64,000 nt of DNA from Actinokineospora alba (GCF_004362515.1 NZ_SNXU01000001.1:620001-684000), one strand, 5' to 3'. Positions 1-8,387 are shown, counted from the stretch's first letter. The notes: a model not told the origin generated them from the sequence alone. Made by a program: numbers and translations.

Positions 1-1064
1 TCGTGCAGCAGCGTGGTGAACAGCTTGGTCCCGGTCGCGCCGATCGGGTGTCCCAACGCGATCCCGCCGCCGTTGACGTTGACCTTCGCCGGGTCCGCGC
101 CGGTCTCGGAGATCCACGCGAGCGGCACGCTGGCGAACGCCTCGTTCACCTCGAACAGGTCGATATCCGAAATGGACATTCCGGCCTTGTCCAGGGCGAA
201 CCGGGTCGCCCGGATGGGGGCGGTGAGCATGTAGACCGGGTCGTCGCCGCGCGCGGACAAATGGTGGATACGCGCGCGCGGGACAAGGCCGTGGTCTTTG
301 ACCGCGCGTTCGGACGCGACGAGAACCGCGCTGGCGGCGTCGGAGATCTGGCTGGCCATGGCCGCGGTGGAGATCCCGCCCTCACGCAGCGGCTTGAGCC
401 CGGCCATCTTCTCCAGTGACGTGTCCCGGCGCGGGCCCTCGTCGACCCGCGCGTCGCCGAGCGGGACGAGCTCGCGGTCGAACCGGCCTTCGTCGATGGC
501 GGTCACCGCGCGCTGGTGGCTGGTCAGGGCGAACCGCTCCATTTCCTCGCGCCCGATCGCCCAGCGCTCGGCGATCAGGTCGGCGGAGCGGAACTGGTCG
601 ACCTCCTCGGCGCCGTAGCGCGCGGCCCAGCCGGTGGACCCGGACATCGGGGTGGGGAAGCCGAACTGCTGCCCGACGGTCATCGCCGAGCCGATCGGGA
701 TCTGGCTCATGCTCTGCACGCCACCCGCGACGACCAGGTCGGCGGTGCCGCTGAGCACGGCCTGCGCGGCGAAGTGCAGGGCCTGCTGACTCGACCCGCA
801 CTGCCGGTCGACGGTCACCCCGGGGACCTCGTCGCTGAACCCGGCGGCCAGCCAGGACAGCCGCGCCACGTCGCCTGCCTGCGGGCCGATGGTGTCGACA
901 CACCCGAAGACCACGTCGTCGACCGCCGCCGGGTCCATGTCCGTCCGACCCATGAGCGCGCGCAGCACGTGCGCGCCGAGGTCGAGCGGGTGCACGCCGC
1001 TGAGCGCTCCGCCGCGCCTGCCGGTGGGCGTGCGCAGGGCGTCGACGATGTAGGCCTCGGCCAT
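1..1064 (-). CDS. fadA6: Thiolase FadA6-like, C-terminus beyond window edge
   Basis: Acetyl-CoA C-acyltransferase family enzyme. About 354 residues are visible, and the reading frame stays open to the window edge, so the last thiolase motif (the second catalytic Cys) is missing. The nucleophile Cys89 sits in DRQCGSSQQA, and the conserved GGGIALGHPIGATG block is present. The ATG at 1064 is followed by the usual thiolase opening MAEAYIVDALRTPTG. It lies 2 bp downstream of the KstR2 gene in the same direction. In mycobacteria fadA6 is next to kstR2 and acts late in C/D-ring (HIP) breakdown, thiolytically releasing acyl-CoA units. The assignment to FadA6 rather than another thiolase rests on this neighbourhood. 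Confidence 0.85.
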   Translation of the reverse strand, partial: MAEAYIVDALRTPTGRRGGALSGVHPLDLGAHVLRALMGRTDMDPAAVDDVVFGCVDTIGPQAGDVARLSWLAAGFSDEVPGVTVDRQCGSSQQALHFAAQAVLSGTADLVVAGGVQSMSQIPIGSAMTVGQQFGFPTPMSGSTGWAARYGAEEVDQFRSADLIAERWAIGREEMERFALTSHQRAVTAIDEGRFDRELVPLGDARVDEGPRRDTSLEKMAGLKPLREGGISTAAMASQISDAASAVLVASERAVKDHGLVPRARIHHLSARGDDPVYMLTAPIRATRFALDKAGMSISDIDLFEVNEAFASVPLAWISETGADPAKVNVNGGGIALGHPIGATGTKLFTTLLH

Positions 1065-1066
1065 GA

Positions 1067-1675
1067 TCACTCCTTCGTCTTGGTGGCGATCCCGTCCAGG
1101 AGGATGCCCAGGTACTGCCTGGCGATGTCGTCGTGGGTGAGCGGGCCGCCGGGGCTGTACCAGCGGACGGCGACCCAGACGGTGTCGCGCAGGAAGCGGT
1201 AGGCGACCTCGACGTCGAGGTCCGGGCGGAACGCGCCGCGGGCGATGCCGTCGGTGAGGATGGCCGACCACATCTTGCGGAACTCGACGTTGCGTTCCTC
1301 GATGTAGCCGAACCGCTCGAACTCGGCCAGGTACCCGGCTTCGTTCTGGTAGATCGCGACCTCGGCGTGCCGCTCGTCGATCGCGGCGAAGGAGGCGGCG
1401 ACGATGGCCTCCAGGGTCTCGCGCGGGCCGAGACCGCGGGCGAGGATCTCGTCGTAGCGGCCGAAGAGCGCGTCGAGGAAGCCGGTCAGGATCTCGTCCA
1501 CCATCGACTCTTTCGAGTCGAAGTGGTGGTAGAGGCTGCCGGACAGGATGCCCGCGCGGTCGGCGATGTCGCGGACCGTGGTGGCCCGGAACCCGCGCTC
1601 GGCGAACATGTCGGCGGCGAGCGCGAGCAGCTCGGCGCGTCTGCCGGTGCCCTCGGACGGCTTCCGTTCTCGCAT
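1067..1675 (-). CDS. kstR2: TetR-family repressor KstR2
   Basis: TetR regulator of 202 residues. The N-terminal helix-turn-helix (about residues 10-57) carries the pattern TTVRDIADRAG...GSLYHHFDSKE, and the rest is an all-helical ligand domain. ATG at 1675 is preceded by GAAGGAAC at a good distance. In mycobacteria and rhodococci KstR2 represses the HIP-degradation genes and is released by HIP-CoA. Here it lies in the operon fadE30-ipdF-kstR2-fadA6, so it should control its own expression. A perfect copy of its published box type is found at 3628-3641. Family membership is clear; the KstR2 name follows from gene order plus the operator. Confidence 0.85.
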   Translation of the reverse strand: MRERKPSEGTGRRAELLALAADMFAERGFRATTVRDIADRAGILSGSLYHHFDSKESMVDEILTGFLDALFGRYDEILARGLGPRETLEAIVAASFAAIDERHAEVAIYQNEAGYLAEFERFGYIEERNVEFRKMWSAILTDGIARGAFRPDLDVEVAYRFLRDTVWVAVRWYSPGGPLTHDDIARQYLGILLDGIATKTKE

Positions 1676-1694
1676 GTCTGGGGTGTTCCTTCGC

Positions 1695-2474
1695 TCAGGG
1701 GTGCTGGCTGCTGACCGAGATGACCTCTCCGGTGAGGTAGGAGGCGTAGTCGCCGGCCAGGAACACCATGACATTGGCGACTTCCCACGGCTCGGCGGCC
1801 CTGCCGAACGCCTCCCGGCCCGCCAGTTCGGTGAGCAGTTCGTCGCTGGTCACCTTGGCCAGGAAGGGATGCATGGCCAGGCTGGGCGCGACGGCGTTCA
1901 CCCGGATGCCGTGTTCGGCGACGTCGACGGCGGTGCACCTGGTCAGCGCCATCACCCCAGCCTTGGCCGCCGCATAGTGGGCTTGGCCAAGCTGGGCGCG
2001 CCAGCCGATGACCGAGGCGTTGTTGACGATCGACCCGCCGCCGCCTTGGGCGATGAACCGCCGGACCGCCGCGCGGGTGCAGCGGAAGGTGCCGTTGAGG
2101 GTGACGTCGAGGACGCGGGACCACTCGTCGTCCGTCATGTCCACAATGGACTTGGTGCCACCCAGGCCTGCGTTGTTGACCAGGACGTCGATGCGGCCGA
2201 AGTGCTCCGCGGCGCCGTCGATGAGGGCCTGCACGTGGGTTTCGTCGGTGACGTCGCAGACCAGTGAGTGCACCTTGCCGGGGTGGTCGGCGGCCAGTTT
2301 CGCGGCCGTCTCGTTCAGGCGGCGTTCGTGCCAGTCGCTGACGACGACCTTGGCGCCCTCCTCCAGCGCGCGGCGGGCGACCGCGGAGCCGATGCCGGTG
2401 CCCGCGGCGGCGGTGACGACGACGACCTTGCCGTCGAGCAGGGCGTGCCCGGCCGGGTACGGCGGAATCTTCAT
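1695..2474 (-). CDS. ipdF: Short-chain dehydrogenase, IpdF-like
   Basis: Classical SDR of 259 residues: cofactor loop TAAAGTGIG (about residues 19-27), NNAG motif, and an active-site Ser-Tyr-Lys set in ASVIG...HYAAAKAG. Its ATG overlaps the stop of fadE30 (ATGA), showing translational coupling. The mycobacterial gene in this place (between fadE30 and kstR2) encodes IpdF, which oxidises a hydroxyl on the HIP-CoA skeleton during C/D-ring removal. Substrate is inferred from position only; the family also includes many unrelated NAD(P)-dependent alcohol dehydrogenases. Confidence 0.75.
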   Translation of the reverse strand: MKIPPYPAGHALLDGKVVVVTAAAGTGIGSAVARRALEEGAKVVVSDWHERRLNETAAKLAADHPGKVHSLVCDVTDETHVQALIDGAAEHFGRIDVLVNNAGLGGTKSIVDMTDDEWSRVLDVTLNGTFRCTRAAVRRFIAQGGGGSIVNNASVIGWRAQLGQAHYAAAKAGVMALTRCTAVDVAEHGIRVNAVAPSLAMHPFLAKVTSDELLTELAGREAFGRAAEPWEVANVMVFLAGDYASYLTGEVISVSSQHP

Positions 2475-3595
2475 GAGCGGGCCTCTCGCGGCAGGCCGAG
2501 GACACGCTCGGCGATGATGTTGCGCTGGATCTCGTCGGAGCCGCCGTAGATCGTGTCGGCCCGGCTGAACAGGAACAGCCGCTGCCACTCGTCGAGGCCG
2601 TCCGGGGTGAGCATCGAGGCCGCGCCGATGACGTCCATCGCGAGTTCGCCGAGACCGCGGTGCCAGCGGGACCAGACGAGTTTCGCGACGGAGGCGTCGG
2701 TGCCGCGCATGGCGTAGGCGTGCATGACTTCCAGGCCGACGCGGGCCCGGGCGAGCCGTTCCGCGATCGCCGGGTCGTCGGCGGCGCCGTTCCTGGTCGC
2801 CAGGGCGACGAGGGCGTCGAGTTCGCGGCGGAAGCCGACCTGCTGGCCGAGGGTGGCGGCGCCGCGCTCGAAGGAGAGGGTGCCCATGGCGACCTTCCAG
2901 CCGTCGCCGGGTTCGCCGACGACCAGGTCGGCGGCGGTGCGGGCGCCGTCGAAGAAGACCTCGTTGAACTCGGAAGTGCCGGTGAGCTGGACGATCGGGC
3001 GGACCTCGATCCCGGGCTGGTCCATTGGGACGAGCAGGTAGGACAGGCCGTGGTGGCGCCGCGAGCCGGGGTCCGTGCGGACGATCACGAAGCACCAGTC
3101 GGCCAGGTGCGCCAGCGAGGTCCACACCTTCTGCCCGGTGATCACCCAGTCGTCGCCGTCGCGGCGGGCCGACGTGCGCACCGACGCCAGGTCGGAGCCC
3201 GCGTCCGGCTCGGAGTAGCCCTGGCACCACAGCTCGCGGACGTGCCGGATCCCTGGAAGAAAACGTTTGCGCTGCTCGTCGGTGCCGAACGCGAGCAGGG
3301 TCGGGCCGAGCAGTTCCTCGCCGATGTGGCTGACCCTGGCGGGTGCGTCGGCTCGCGCGTACTCCTCGTGGAAGGCGATCCGGTCGGCGAGGCTCGCGGC
3401 GCGGCCGCCGTGCTCGACCGGCCAGCCAAGGCAGGTCCAGCCCGCGGCGGCGAGGTGGCGATCCCAGGCGAGGCGCTCGTCGAACGCCTCGTGCTCACGA
3501 CCCGGTCCGCCGAGTCCGCGCAGGTGGCGGTACTCGCCGGAGAGGTTGTCGGCCAGCCACTCCCGCGCCGATGCCCGAAAATCGTCCACGCGCAC
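2471..3595 (-). CDS. fadE30: Acyl-CoA dehydrogenase FadE30-like
   Basis: Complete acyl-CoA dehydrogenase of 374 residues with the N-terminal helical, middle beta and C-terminal helical domains. Visible motifs include GYSEPDAGSDLAS (middle-domain start) and the C-terminal GGSDEIQRNII. FadE30 introduces a double bond into the propionyl-CoA side chain of HIP-CoA-type intermediates. It is the first gene of the leftward operon fadE30-ipdF-kstR2-fadA6 and is divergent from fadD3, with 60 bp between the starts that hold a KstR2 box. ATG at 3595 is the first start after that box. Confidence 0.85.
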   Translation of the reverse strand: MRVDDFRASAREWLADNLSGEYRHLRGLGGPGREHEAFDERLAWDRHLAAAGWTCLGWPVEHGGRAASLADRIAFHEEYARADAPARVSHIGEELLGPTLLAFGTDEQRKRFLPGIRHVRELWCQGYSEPDAGSDLASVRTSARRDGDDWVITGQKVWTSLAHLADWCFVIVRTDPGSRRHHGLSYLLVPMDQPGIEVRPIVQLTGTSEFNEVFFDGARTAADLVVGEPGDGWKVAMGTLSFERGAATLGQQVGFRRELDALVALATRNGAADDPAIAERLARARVGLEVMHAYAMRGTDASVAKLVWSRWHRGLGELAMDVIGAASMLTPDGLDEWQRLFLFSRADTIYGGSDEIQRNIIAERVLGLPREARS

Positions 3596-3627
3596 CTCCG
3601 CTCTTGCTCCCGTCGGTACAGTAGCCT

Positions 3628-3641
3628 ACCAAGCACTTGCT
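3628..3641. promoter_or_regulatory. KstR2 operator (perfect consensus match)
   Basis: ACCAAGCACTTGCT matches the KstR2 consensus AnCAAGnnCTTGnT at every fixed base. It lies in the 60-bp gap between the divergent fadE30 and fadD3 starts, 14 bp before the fadD3 GTG and overlapping where the fadD3 leader and RBS begin. Binding here should repress both directions. Confidence 0.85.
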
Positions 3642-3655
3642 TTGGAGGAGGTTCG

Positions 3656-5170
3656 GTGACGACCACCACCCCGGCGGCGTTGCGCGCGGCGGCCGAGCGG
3701 TTCGGCGACGGCGAGGCGGTCGCGGACGGCTCGGTGCGGCTGAGCTGGCACGACCTGCTCACCGCCGCCGAGACGGTGGCCCGGGCCTTGATCGCGGAGG
3801 GCCTTGCGCCTGAGGACCGGGTGGCGTTGTGCGCACCGAACACCCATCACTGGGTGGCCGCGGTGTTGGGCGCGCAGTACGCGGGATGCGTGGCGGTGCC
3901 GGTGAACACACGGTTCACGGAGCCGGAGATGGCCGAAATCCTGACCCGCAGCAGGGCGCGGGCACTGTTCGTCGTGGGCACATTCCTTGGGGTGGACCGA
4001 CTTGCCAGGTTGCAGGGCTTTCTTGACGGGGTGACCGTCATCCGGATTCCCGGCGAGGGCGACCGGCCGTCGCCGGACGTGATCGAGTGGGACGCGCTGG
4101 GTGCGGTCGCGGAACGGGTGCCGGTCGAGGTGGCGCGGGCGCGGGCCGACGCGGTCACCCCGGACCAGGTCTCCGACATCCTGTTCACCTCGGGCACCAC
4201 CGGGCGCAGCAAAGGGGCGATGACCGCGCACCGGCAGGCGCTCGGGGTGGCCGCCGCGTGGGTGGAGTGCGGCGAGGTGACCTCGGCCGACCGGTACCTG
4301 ATCGTCAACCCGTTCTTCCACAGCTTCGGCTACAAGGCGGGCATCCTGGCCGCGCTGCTCAGCGGGGCGACGATGGTGCCGCAGGCCGTGTTCGACCTCG
4401 ATCGGACGCTGGAGCTGGTCGAGCGCGAGCGGATCACCGTGCTTCCCGGTCCGCCGACGATCTACCAGACGATGCTCGACCGGCCAGGCAAGCGGCCGTC
4501 GACGCTGCGGCTGGCGGTGACCGGGGCCGCGCCCGTGCCGGTCGTGCTGGTGGAGCGGATGCGCTCGGAGTTGAGCTTCCAGACCGTGTTGACCGCCTAC
4601 GGGCTGACCGAGGCGGTCGTGGTGACGATGTGCCGTCCCGGTGACGCGCCGGAGACCGTGTCCCGTACCTCCGGCCGGGCGGTCGCCGGGTTTGAGGTGC
4701 GGATCGCCGGGGACACAAGGGAAATCCTGGTGCGTGGGCCCAATGTCATGCTCGGTTACCTTGACGATCCCGAGGCCACCGCGCAGGCCGTCGACGGCGA
4801 CGGCTGGCTGCACACCGGGGATGTGGGCGTGCTTGACGCGGACGGGTACCTGACGATCACCGACCGGCTCAAGGACATGTACGTGTGCGGCGGGTTCAAC
4901 GTGTATCCGGCGGAGGTCGAGCAGGTGCTCGCCCGGCTGCCGGGGGTCTCGGAGTGCGCGGTGGTCGGGGTGCCGCATGAGCGGCTCGGCGAGGTCGGCC
5001 GGGCGCACATCATCCTGGCCCCGGGCACCTCATTGTCCACTGAGGACGTTCTGGCGCACTGCGCGGAACGGCTTGCCAACTACAAGATTCCCCGCTCGGT
5101 CGAGTTCCGGACGGAGCTGCCGCGCAACGCCACCGGGAAGATTCTCAAGAGAATGCTGAGGGACGGATGA
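3656..5170 (+). CDS. fadD3: HIP-CoA synthetase FadD3
   Basis: Acyl-CoA synthetase of the ANL superfamily, 504 residues. The P-loop-like motif SGTTGRSKG (about residue 180), YGLTEA, the LHTGDVG hinge region and the C-terminal Lys in NATGKILKR are all present. The GTG start at 3656 is chosen because GGAGGAG lies 5 bp upstream; the frame is open further left but would run through the divergent gene and operator. FadD3 activates HIP (the C/D-ring propanoate) with CoA, producing the KstR2 effector, so it is the gate to this branch. It heads the operon fadD3-ech-fadE31-fadE32. Confidence 0.88.
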   Translation: MTTTTPAALRAAAERFGDGEAVADGSVRLSWHDLLTAAETVARALIAEGLAPEDRVALCAPNTHHWVAAVLGAQYAGCVAVPVNTRFTEPEMAEILTRSRARALFVVGTFLGVDRLARLQGFLDGVTVIRIPGEGDRPSPDVIEWDALGAVAERVPVEVARARADAVTPDQVSDILFTSGTTGRSKGAMTAHRQALGVAAAWVECGEVTSADRYLIVNPFFHSFGYKAGILAALLSGATMVPQAVFDLDRTLELVERERITVLPGPPTIYQTMLDRPGKRPSTLRLAVTGAAPVPVVLVERMRSELSFQTVLTAYGLTEAVVVTMCRPGDAPETVSRTSGRAVAGFEVRIAGDTREILVRGPNVMLGYLDDPEATAQAVDGDGWLHTGDVGVLDADGYLTITDRLKDMYVCGGFNVYPAEVEQVLARLPGVSECAVVGVPHERLGEVGRAHIILAPGTSLSTEDVLAHCAERLANYKIPRSVEFRTELPRNATGKILKRMLRDG

Positions 5171-6006
5171 GCGAGGTCCTCTACGAGCGTCGTGGCGCCA
5201 CGGCCGTGGTCACGATGAACCGCCCGGAGTTCCGCAATGCGCAGAACTCCGCGATGACCTACGCGCTGGACACGGCGTTCGGCCGGGCGGTGGATGACCC
5301 CGAGGTCAAGGTGATCGTGCTGGCCGGTGCGGGCAAGCATTTCTCCGCCGGGCACGACATCGGCACGCCGGGCCGGGACGTGGACGTCTCGTTCGAGCGC
5401 AAGGCGGTGCTGTGGTGGGACCATGTCGGGCGCGAGGGCGGTGACCAGCGGTTCGCCCGGGAGAGCGAGGTCTACCTCGGGATGTGCAGGCGGTGGCGGG
5501 AGATCCCGAAGCCGGTGATCGCGATGGTGCAGGGCGCATGCGTCGCGGGCGGGCTGATGCTGGCCTGGGTGTGCGACCTGATCGTCTGCTCGGACGACGC
5601 GTTCTTCTCGGATCCGGTGGTGCGCATGGGGATTCCCGGGGTCGAGTACTTCGCGCACCCGTGGGTGCTGGGTCCGCGCGCGGCGAAGGAGTTCCTGTTC
5701 ACCGGCGACCGCTTCGACGCGGCTTGGGCGCTGCGGCACGGGATGGTGAACCGGGTGGTGTCCCGGGAGTCGCTTGAGTCCGAAGTGGAGGCACTCGCGG
5801 CGCGGATCGCGGAGATGCCGCAGTTCGGGTTGGCGTTGACGAAGAAGGCCGTCAACCAGGCGGAGGACCAGATGGGGATGCGGGCGGGCATGGACTCGGT
5901 GTTCGGCCTGCACCACTTCGCGCACGCGCACAACGCTGAGGTGTCGAAGGATTCCCTTGGCGGCTTCGACGCCCGCTCGATGAAGCAGGCCGCTGATGGA
6001 TCTTGA
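5167..6006 (+). CDS. Crotonase-superfamily protein (enoyl-CoA hydratase-like)
   Basis: A 279-residue crotonase-fold protein. The ATG overlaps the fadD3 stop (ATGA), so it belongs to the HIP operon. The oxyanion-hole segments are seen as AGKHFSAGHD (about residues 55-64) and VAGGLMLAW. The two glutamates that catalyse hydration in classical enoyl-CoA hydratases (in GGGCE and QPEV-type motifs) are not apparent: the matching segments read GGLML and DPVVRMG. It may therefore be a hydratase with other acid-base residues, or a ring-opening or hydrolase-type crotonase. Mycobacterial HIP degradation uses EchA13 and EchA20; which one this matches cannot be told here. Confidence 0.75.
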   Translation: MSEVLYERRGATAVVTMNRPEFRNAQNSAMTYALDTAFGRAVDDPEVKVIVLAGAGKHFSAGHDIGTPGRDVDVSFERKAVLWWDHVGREGGDQRFARESEVYLGMCRRWREIPKPVIAMVQGACVAGGLMLAWVCDLIVCSDDAFFSDPVVRMGIPGVEYFAHPWVLGPRAAKEFLFTGDRFDAAWALRHGMVNRVVSRESLESEVEALAARIAEMPQFGLALTKKAVNQAEDQMGMRAGMDSVFGLHHFAHAHNAEVSKDSLGGFDARSMKQAADGS

Positions 6007-7114
6007 CCTGTCACCCGCCGTGACTGCCTTCCGCGACGAGGTCCGCGCGTGGCTGGCGGCTCACGTGCCCGAGGGTCTGCCGTCGATGGACACCGCCTCT
6101 GGCTTCGCCGCGCATCGGGAGTGGGAGCGGACCCTGGCCGACGCGCGGCTGGCGGTGGTGTCGTGGCCCGCCGAGTACACCGGGCGGGACGCGTCATTGC
6201 TGGAGTGGGTCCTGTTCGAGGAGGAGTACTACGCGGCGGGGGCGCCGGGGCGGGTCAGCCAGAACGGGATCTTTCTGTTGGCGCCCACCCTGTTCGCCCA
6301 TGGGACCCAGGAGCAGCGGGACCGGTTGCTGCCCCGGATGGCGCGGGCTGACGACGTGTGGGCTCAGGCGTGGTCCGAGCCGGAGGCGGGCAGCGATCTG
6401 GCCGCGCTGCGCAGCCGGGCGGTGCGCACGGACGGCGGGTGGCTGTTGTCGGGTCAGAAGACGTGGAGTTCGCGGGCGTCGTTCGCCGACCGGGGCTTCG
6501 GTCTGTTCCGCACCAACCCGGAGGCGGCGCGGCACAAGGGGTTGACGTACTTCCTGTTCGACCTGCGGGCCGAAGGGGTGACCGTCCGCCCGATCGACCA
6601 GCTCGACGGCGAACCCGGCTTCGCGGAGATCTTCCTCGACAACGTCTTCGTCCCGGACTGCGACGTTTTGGGCGCGGTCGACGACGGCTGGCGGGTCGCG
6701 ATGAGCACGGCCAGCAACGAACGCGGACTGTCTTTGCGCAGCCCAGGACGCTTCCTCGCGGCCGCGGACCGGTTGGTCGACCTGTGGGTTTCCCGGGGCG
6801 ACCTGTCTTCCCGCGACCGGGTGGTCGACGCGTGGATCGGGGCGCAGGCCTACCGGCTGCACACCTTCGGCACCGTGAGCAGGTTGGCCGAGGGCGGTGA
6901 ACTGGGGGCGGAATCGAGTGTCACCAAGCTGTTCTGGTCGGAACTGGATGTCGCGCTGCACGAGACCGCGCTCGACCTGCTTGGGGCTGACGGCGAGTTG
7001 GCGGGGCCTTGGCAGGACGGTTACCTGTTCTCGCTGGCGGGCCCGATCTATGCGGGCACCAATGAGATCCAGCGCAACGTCGTGGCTGAGCGCTTGCTGG
7101 GGCTGCCGCGATGA
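5996..7114 (+). CDS. fadE31: Acyl-CoA dehydrogenase FadE31-like
   Basis: Full-length acyl-CoA dehydrogenase (372 residues) with WSEPEAGSDLAAL in the middle domain and the C-terminal AGTNEIQRNVV segment. The start overlaps the crotonase gene by 11 bp and the stop overlaps the next start (ATGA), so the operon is tightly coupled. In Mycobacterium, fadE31-fadE32-fadE33 follow fadD3 and act late in C/D-ring breakdown. The identity as FadE31 is inferred from order and length. It probably forms a heteromer with the shorter partner encoded next, as is usual for steroid acyl-CoA dehydrogenases. Confidence 0.8.
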   Translation: MDLDLSPAVTAFRDEVRAWLAAHVPEGLPSMDTASGFAAHREWERTLADARLAVVSWPAEYTGRDASLLEWVLFEEEYYAAGAPGRVSQNGIFLLAPTLFAHGTQEQRDRLLPRMARADDVWAQAWSEPEAGSDLAALRSRAVRTDGGWLLSGQKTWSSRASFADRGFGLFRTNPEAARHKGLTYFLFDLRAEGVTVRPIDQLDGEPGFAEIFLDNVFVPDCDVLGAVDDGWRVAMSTASNERGLSLRSPGRFLAAADRLVDLWVSRGDLSSRDRVVDAWIGAQAYRLHTFGTVSRLAEGGELGAESSVTKLFWSELDVALHETALDLLGADGELAGPWQDGYLFSLAGPIYAGTNEIQRNVVAERLLGLPR

Positions 7115-8217
7115 AGTTCACCCTGTCCGCGGAACAGCGCCAGTTCGCCGCGTCCCTCGACGATTTCCTGTCCGCCGCCGCAGTTCCTTCCGCGGCTAGG
7201 GCATGGGCCGCGGGTGACCACGCTCCCGGCCTCGCGATTTGGCGGGAACTCGCCGACCTGGGTGTCATGGCCCTCGCCGTCCCCGCACGCTTCGGCGGCC
7301 TTGACGCGACCACGGTCGACCTGGTGGTCGCCTTCGAACAACTCGGCAGGCACGCCGTTCCCGGCCCCTTGGTGGAATCCGTCGCGGTCGCACCATCCCT
7401 GGCCGACGTGTCCCTGCTCCCGGACTTGGCCTGCGGCAAGGTGATCGCCACCGTAGTCCTCCCACCCCACGTCCCCCACGCCCTGGACGCCGACATAGCC
7501 GACGTCATCCTCACCCCACCTTTGTCCACAGCAGGGCTGCCTTATCCACAGCCCACCCCAACCCCCTCCCCTCCACCCCCCACCCCCGATAGACTGGCCA
7601 AGGGCCGTCCCCCCTGGGAAGGGCGGGGGCTGCTCGGAGGTCGGCTTGGCGATTTCGACGGCGGTGGGGGCCGGCTGGGCGACTTCGACGGCGGTGGGGG
7701 CCGGCTGGGCGACTTCGACGGCGGTGGGGGGCGGGTTGTGTCCTCTGTGGACGGGGCTCGGCGGCTGTTTCGGGTTGACGCGCCCGTAGTAGAGCATCCC
7801 GCGTTTGAGGTTGGGGTGTTGGCTGTGTCGGCGCAGTTGGTTGGGTTGGGGCAGGGGCTGCTGGAGCGGGCGGTCGATTATGCCAAGGCGCGCACGCAGT
7901 TCGGTGGTCCCATTGGGCGGTTTCAGGCTGTGAAGCACCAGCTTGCCGATGTTCTCGTGGGGCTCGAACTGGCGCGGCCCTTGGTGTTCGGTGCGGCGGT
8001 GACGATGAGTCCGCGTGATGTGTCGGCGGCGAAGGTGGCTGCGGGGGAAGCAGCGGATCGGGCGGCGCGGGTGGCGTTGCAGGTGCATGGGGCGGTGGGT
8101 TACACGCGGGAGTGTGATCTTGGGTTGTGGCTTACTAAGGTTCGTGCGCTGCGATCGGCGTGGGGTGCGGCGTCTGTGCATCGGGCGCGGGTGTTGGAGT
8201 CGCTCGTTGCTCGATGA
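7111..8217 (+). CDS. fadE32: Acyl-CoA dehydrogenase subunit, FadE32-type, with low-complexity insertion
   Basis: Partner-type acyl-CoA dehydrogenase, 368 residues. N-terminal (1-130) and C-terminal (235-368) helical domains look normal; the latter has the FGGPIGRFQAVKHQLADV signature. Between them, residues about 138-210 are a proline-rich run followed by three copies of a ten-residue Gly/Asp unit (GRLGDFDGGG), encoded by a 30-bp tandem repeat. The related protein at 10395 is about 30 residues shorter in this stretch and lacks any such segment. The DNA also switches from C-rich to G-rich on the + strand near 7610. The beta domain is therefore partly replaced, and activity is uncertain. Last gene of the fadD3 operon. 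Confidence 0.75.
   Translation: MKFTLSAEQRQFAASLDDFLSAAAVPSAARAWAAGDHAPGLAIWRELADLGVMALAVPARFGGLDATTVDLVVAFEQLGRHAVPGPLVESVAVAPSLADVSLLPDLACGKVIATVVLPPHVPHALDADIADVILTPPLSTAGLPYPQPTPTPSPPPPTPDRLAKGRPPWEGRGLLGGRLGDFDGGGGRLGDFDGGGGRLGDFDGGGGRVVSSVDGARRLFRVDAPVVEHPAFEVGVLAVSAQLVGLGQGLLERAVDYAKARTQFGGPIGRFQAVKHQLADVLVGLELARPLVFGAAVTMSPRDVSAAKVAAGEAADRAARVALQVHGAVGYTRECDLGLWLTKVRALRSAWGAASVHRARVLESLVAR
7641..7730 (+). repeat. 30-bp tandem repeat, 3 copies, in frame within fadE32
   Basis: Three units at 7641-7670, 7671-7700 and 7701-7730. The last two are identical and the first differs at a few bases. Each unit ends GACGGCGGTGGGGG and encodes ten residues in frame, so expansion or contraction keeps the gene open. 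Confidence 0.95.
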
Positions 8218-8219
8218 CG

Positions 8220-8370
8220 TTCTTGCTGCGCGGGTTCTTGCTGCGCGGGTTCTTGCTGCGCGGGTTCTTGCTGCGCGGGTGCGCGGGTGCACGGGTGCAC
8301 GGGGTGCGGGTGCGCGGGGTGCGGGTGCGCGGGGTGCGGGTGCGCGGGGTGCGGGTGCGCGGGGTGCGCG
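8220..8370. repeat. 15-bp tandem repeats in the 8218-8691 intergenic region
   Basis: Directly after the fadE32-type stop lie four perfect copies of TTCTTGCTGCGCGGG (8220-8279). After a short degenerate stretch come five copies of a related 15-mer, TGCGCGGGGTGCGGG and variants (8296-8370). The rest of the 474-bp gap holds a long hairpin (8388-8527) and short imperfect GGGTTGC-type repeats (about 8555-8655). I see no gene in it. Confidence 0.95.
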
Positions 8371-8387
8371 GGTTCCTGTGGGTGGGT

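Noticed and set aside
7522..7550. Replication origin
   Set aside because: Only two DnaA-like boxes, no AT-rich region, and no dnaA/dnaN genes nearby.
8220..8370. CRISPR array
   Set aside because: 15-bp units are directly contiguous with no spacers and no cas genes nearby.
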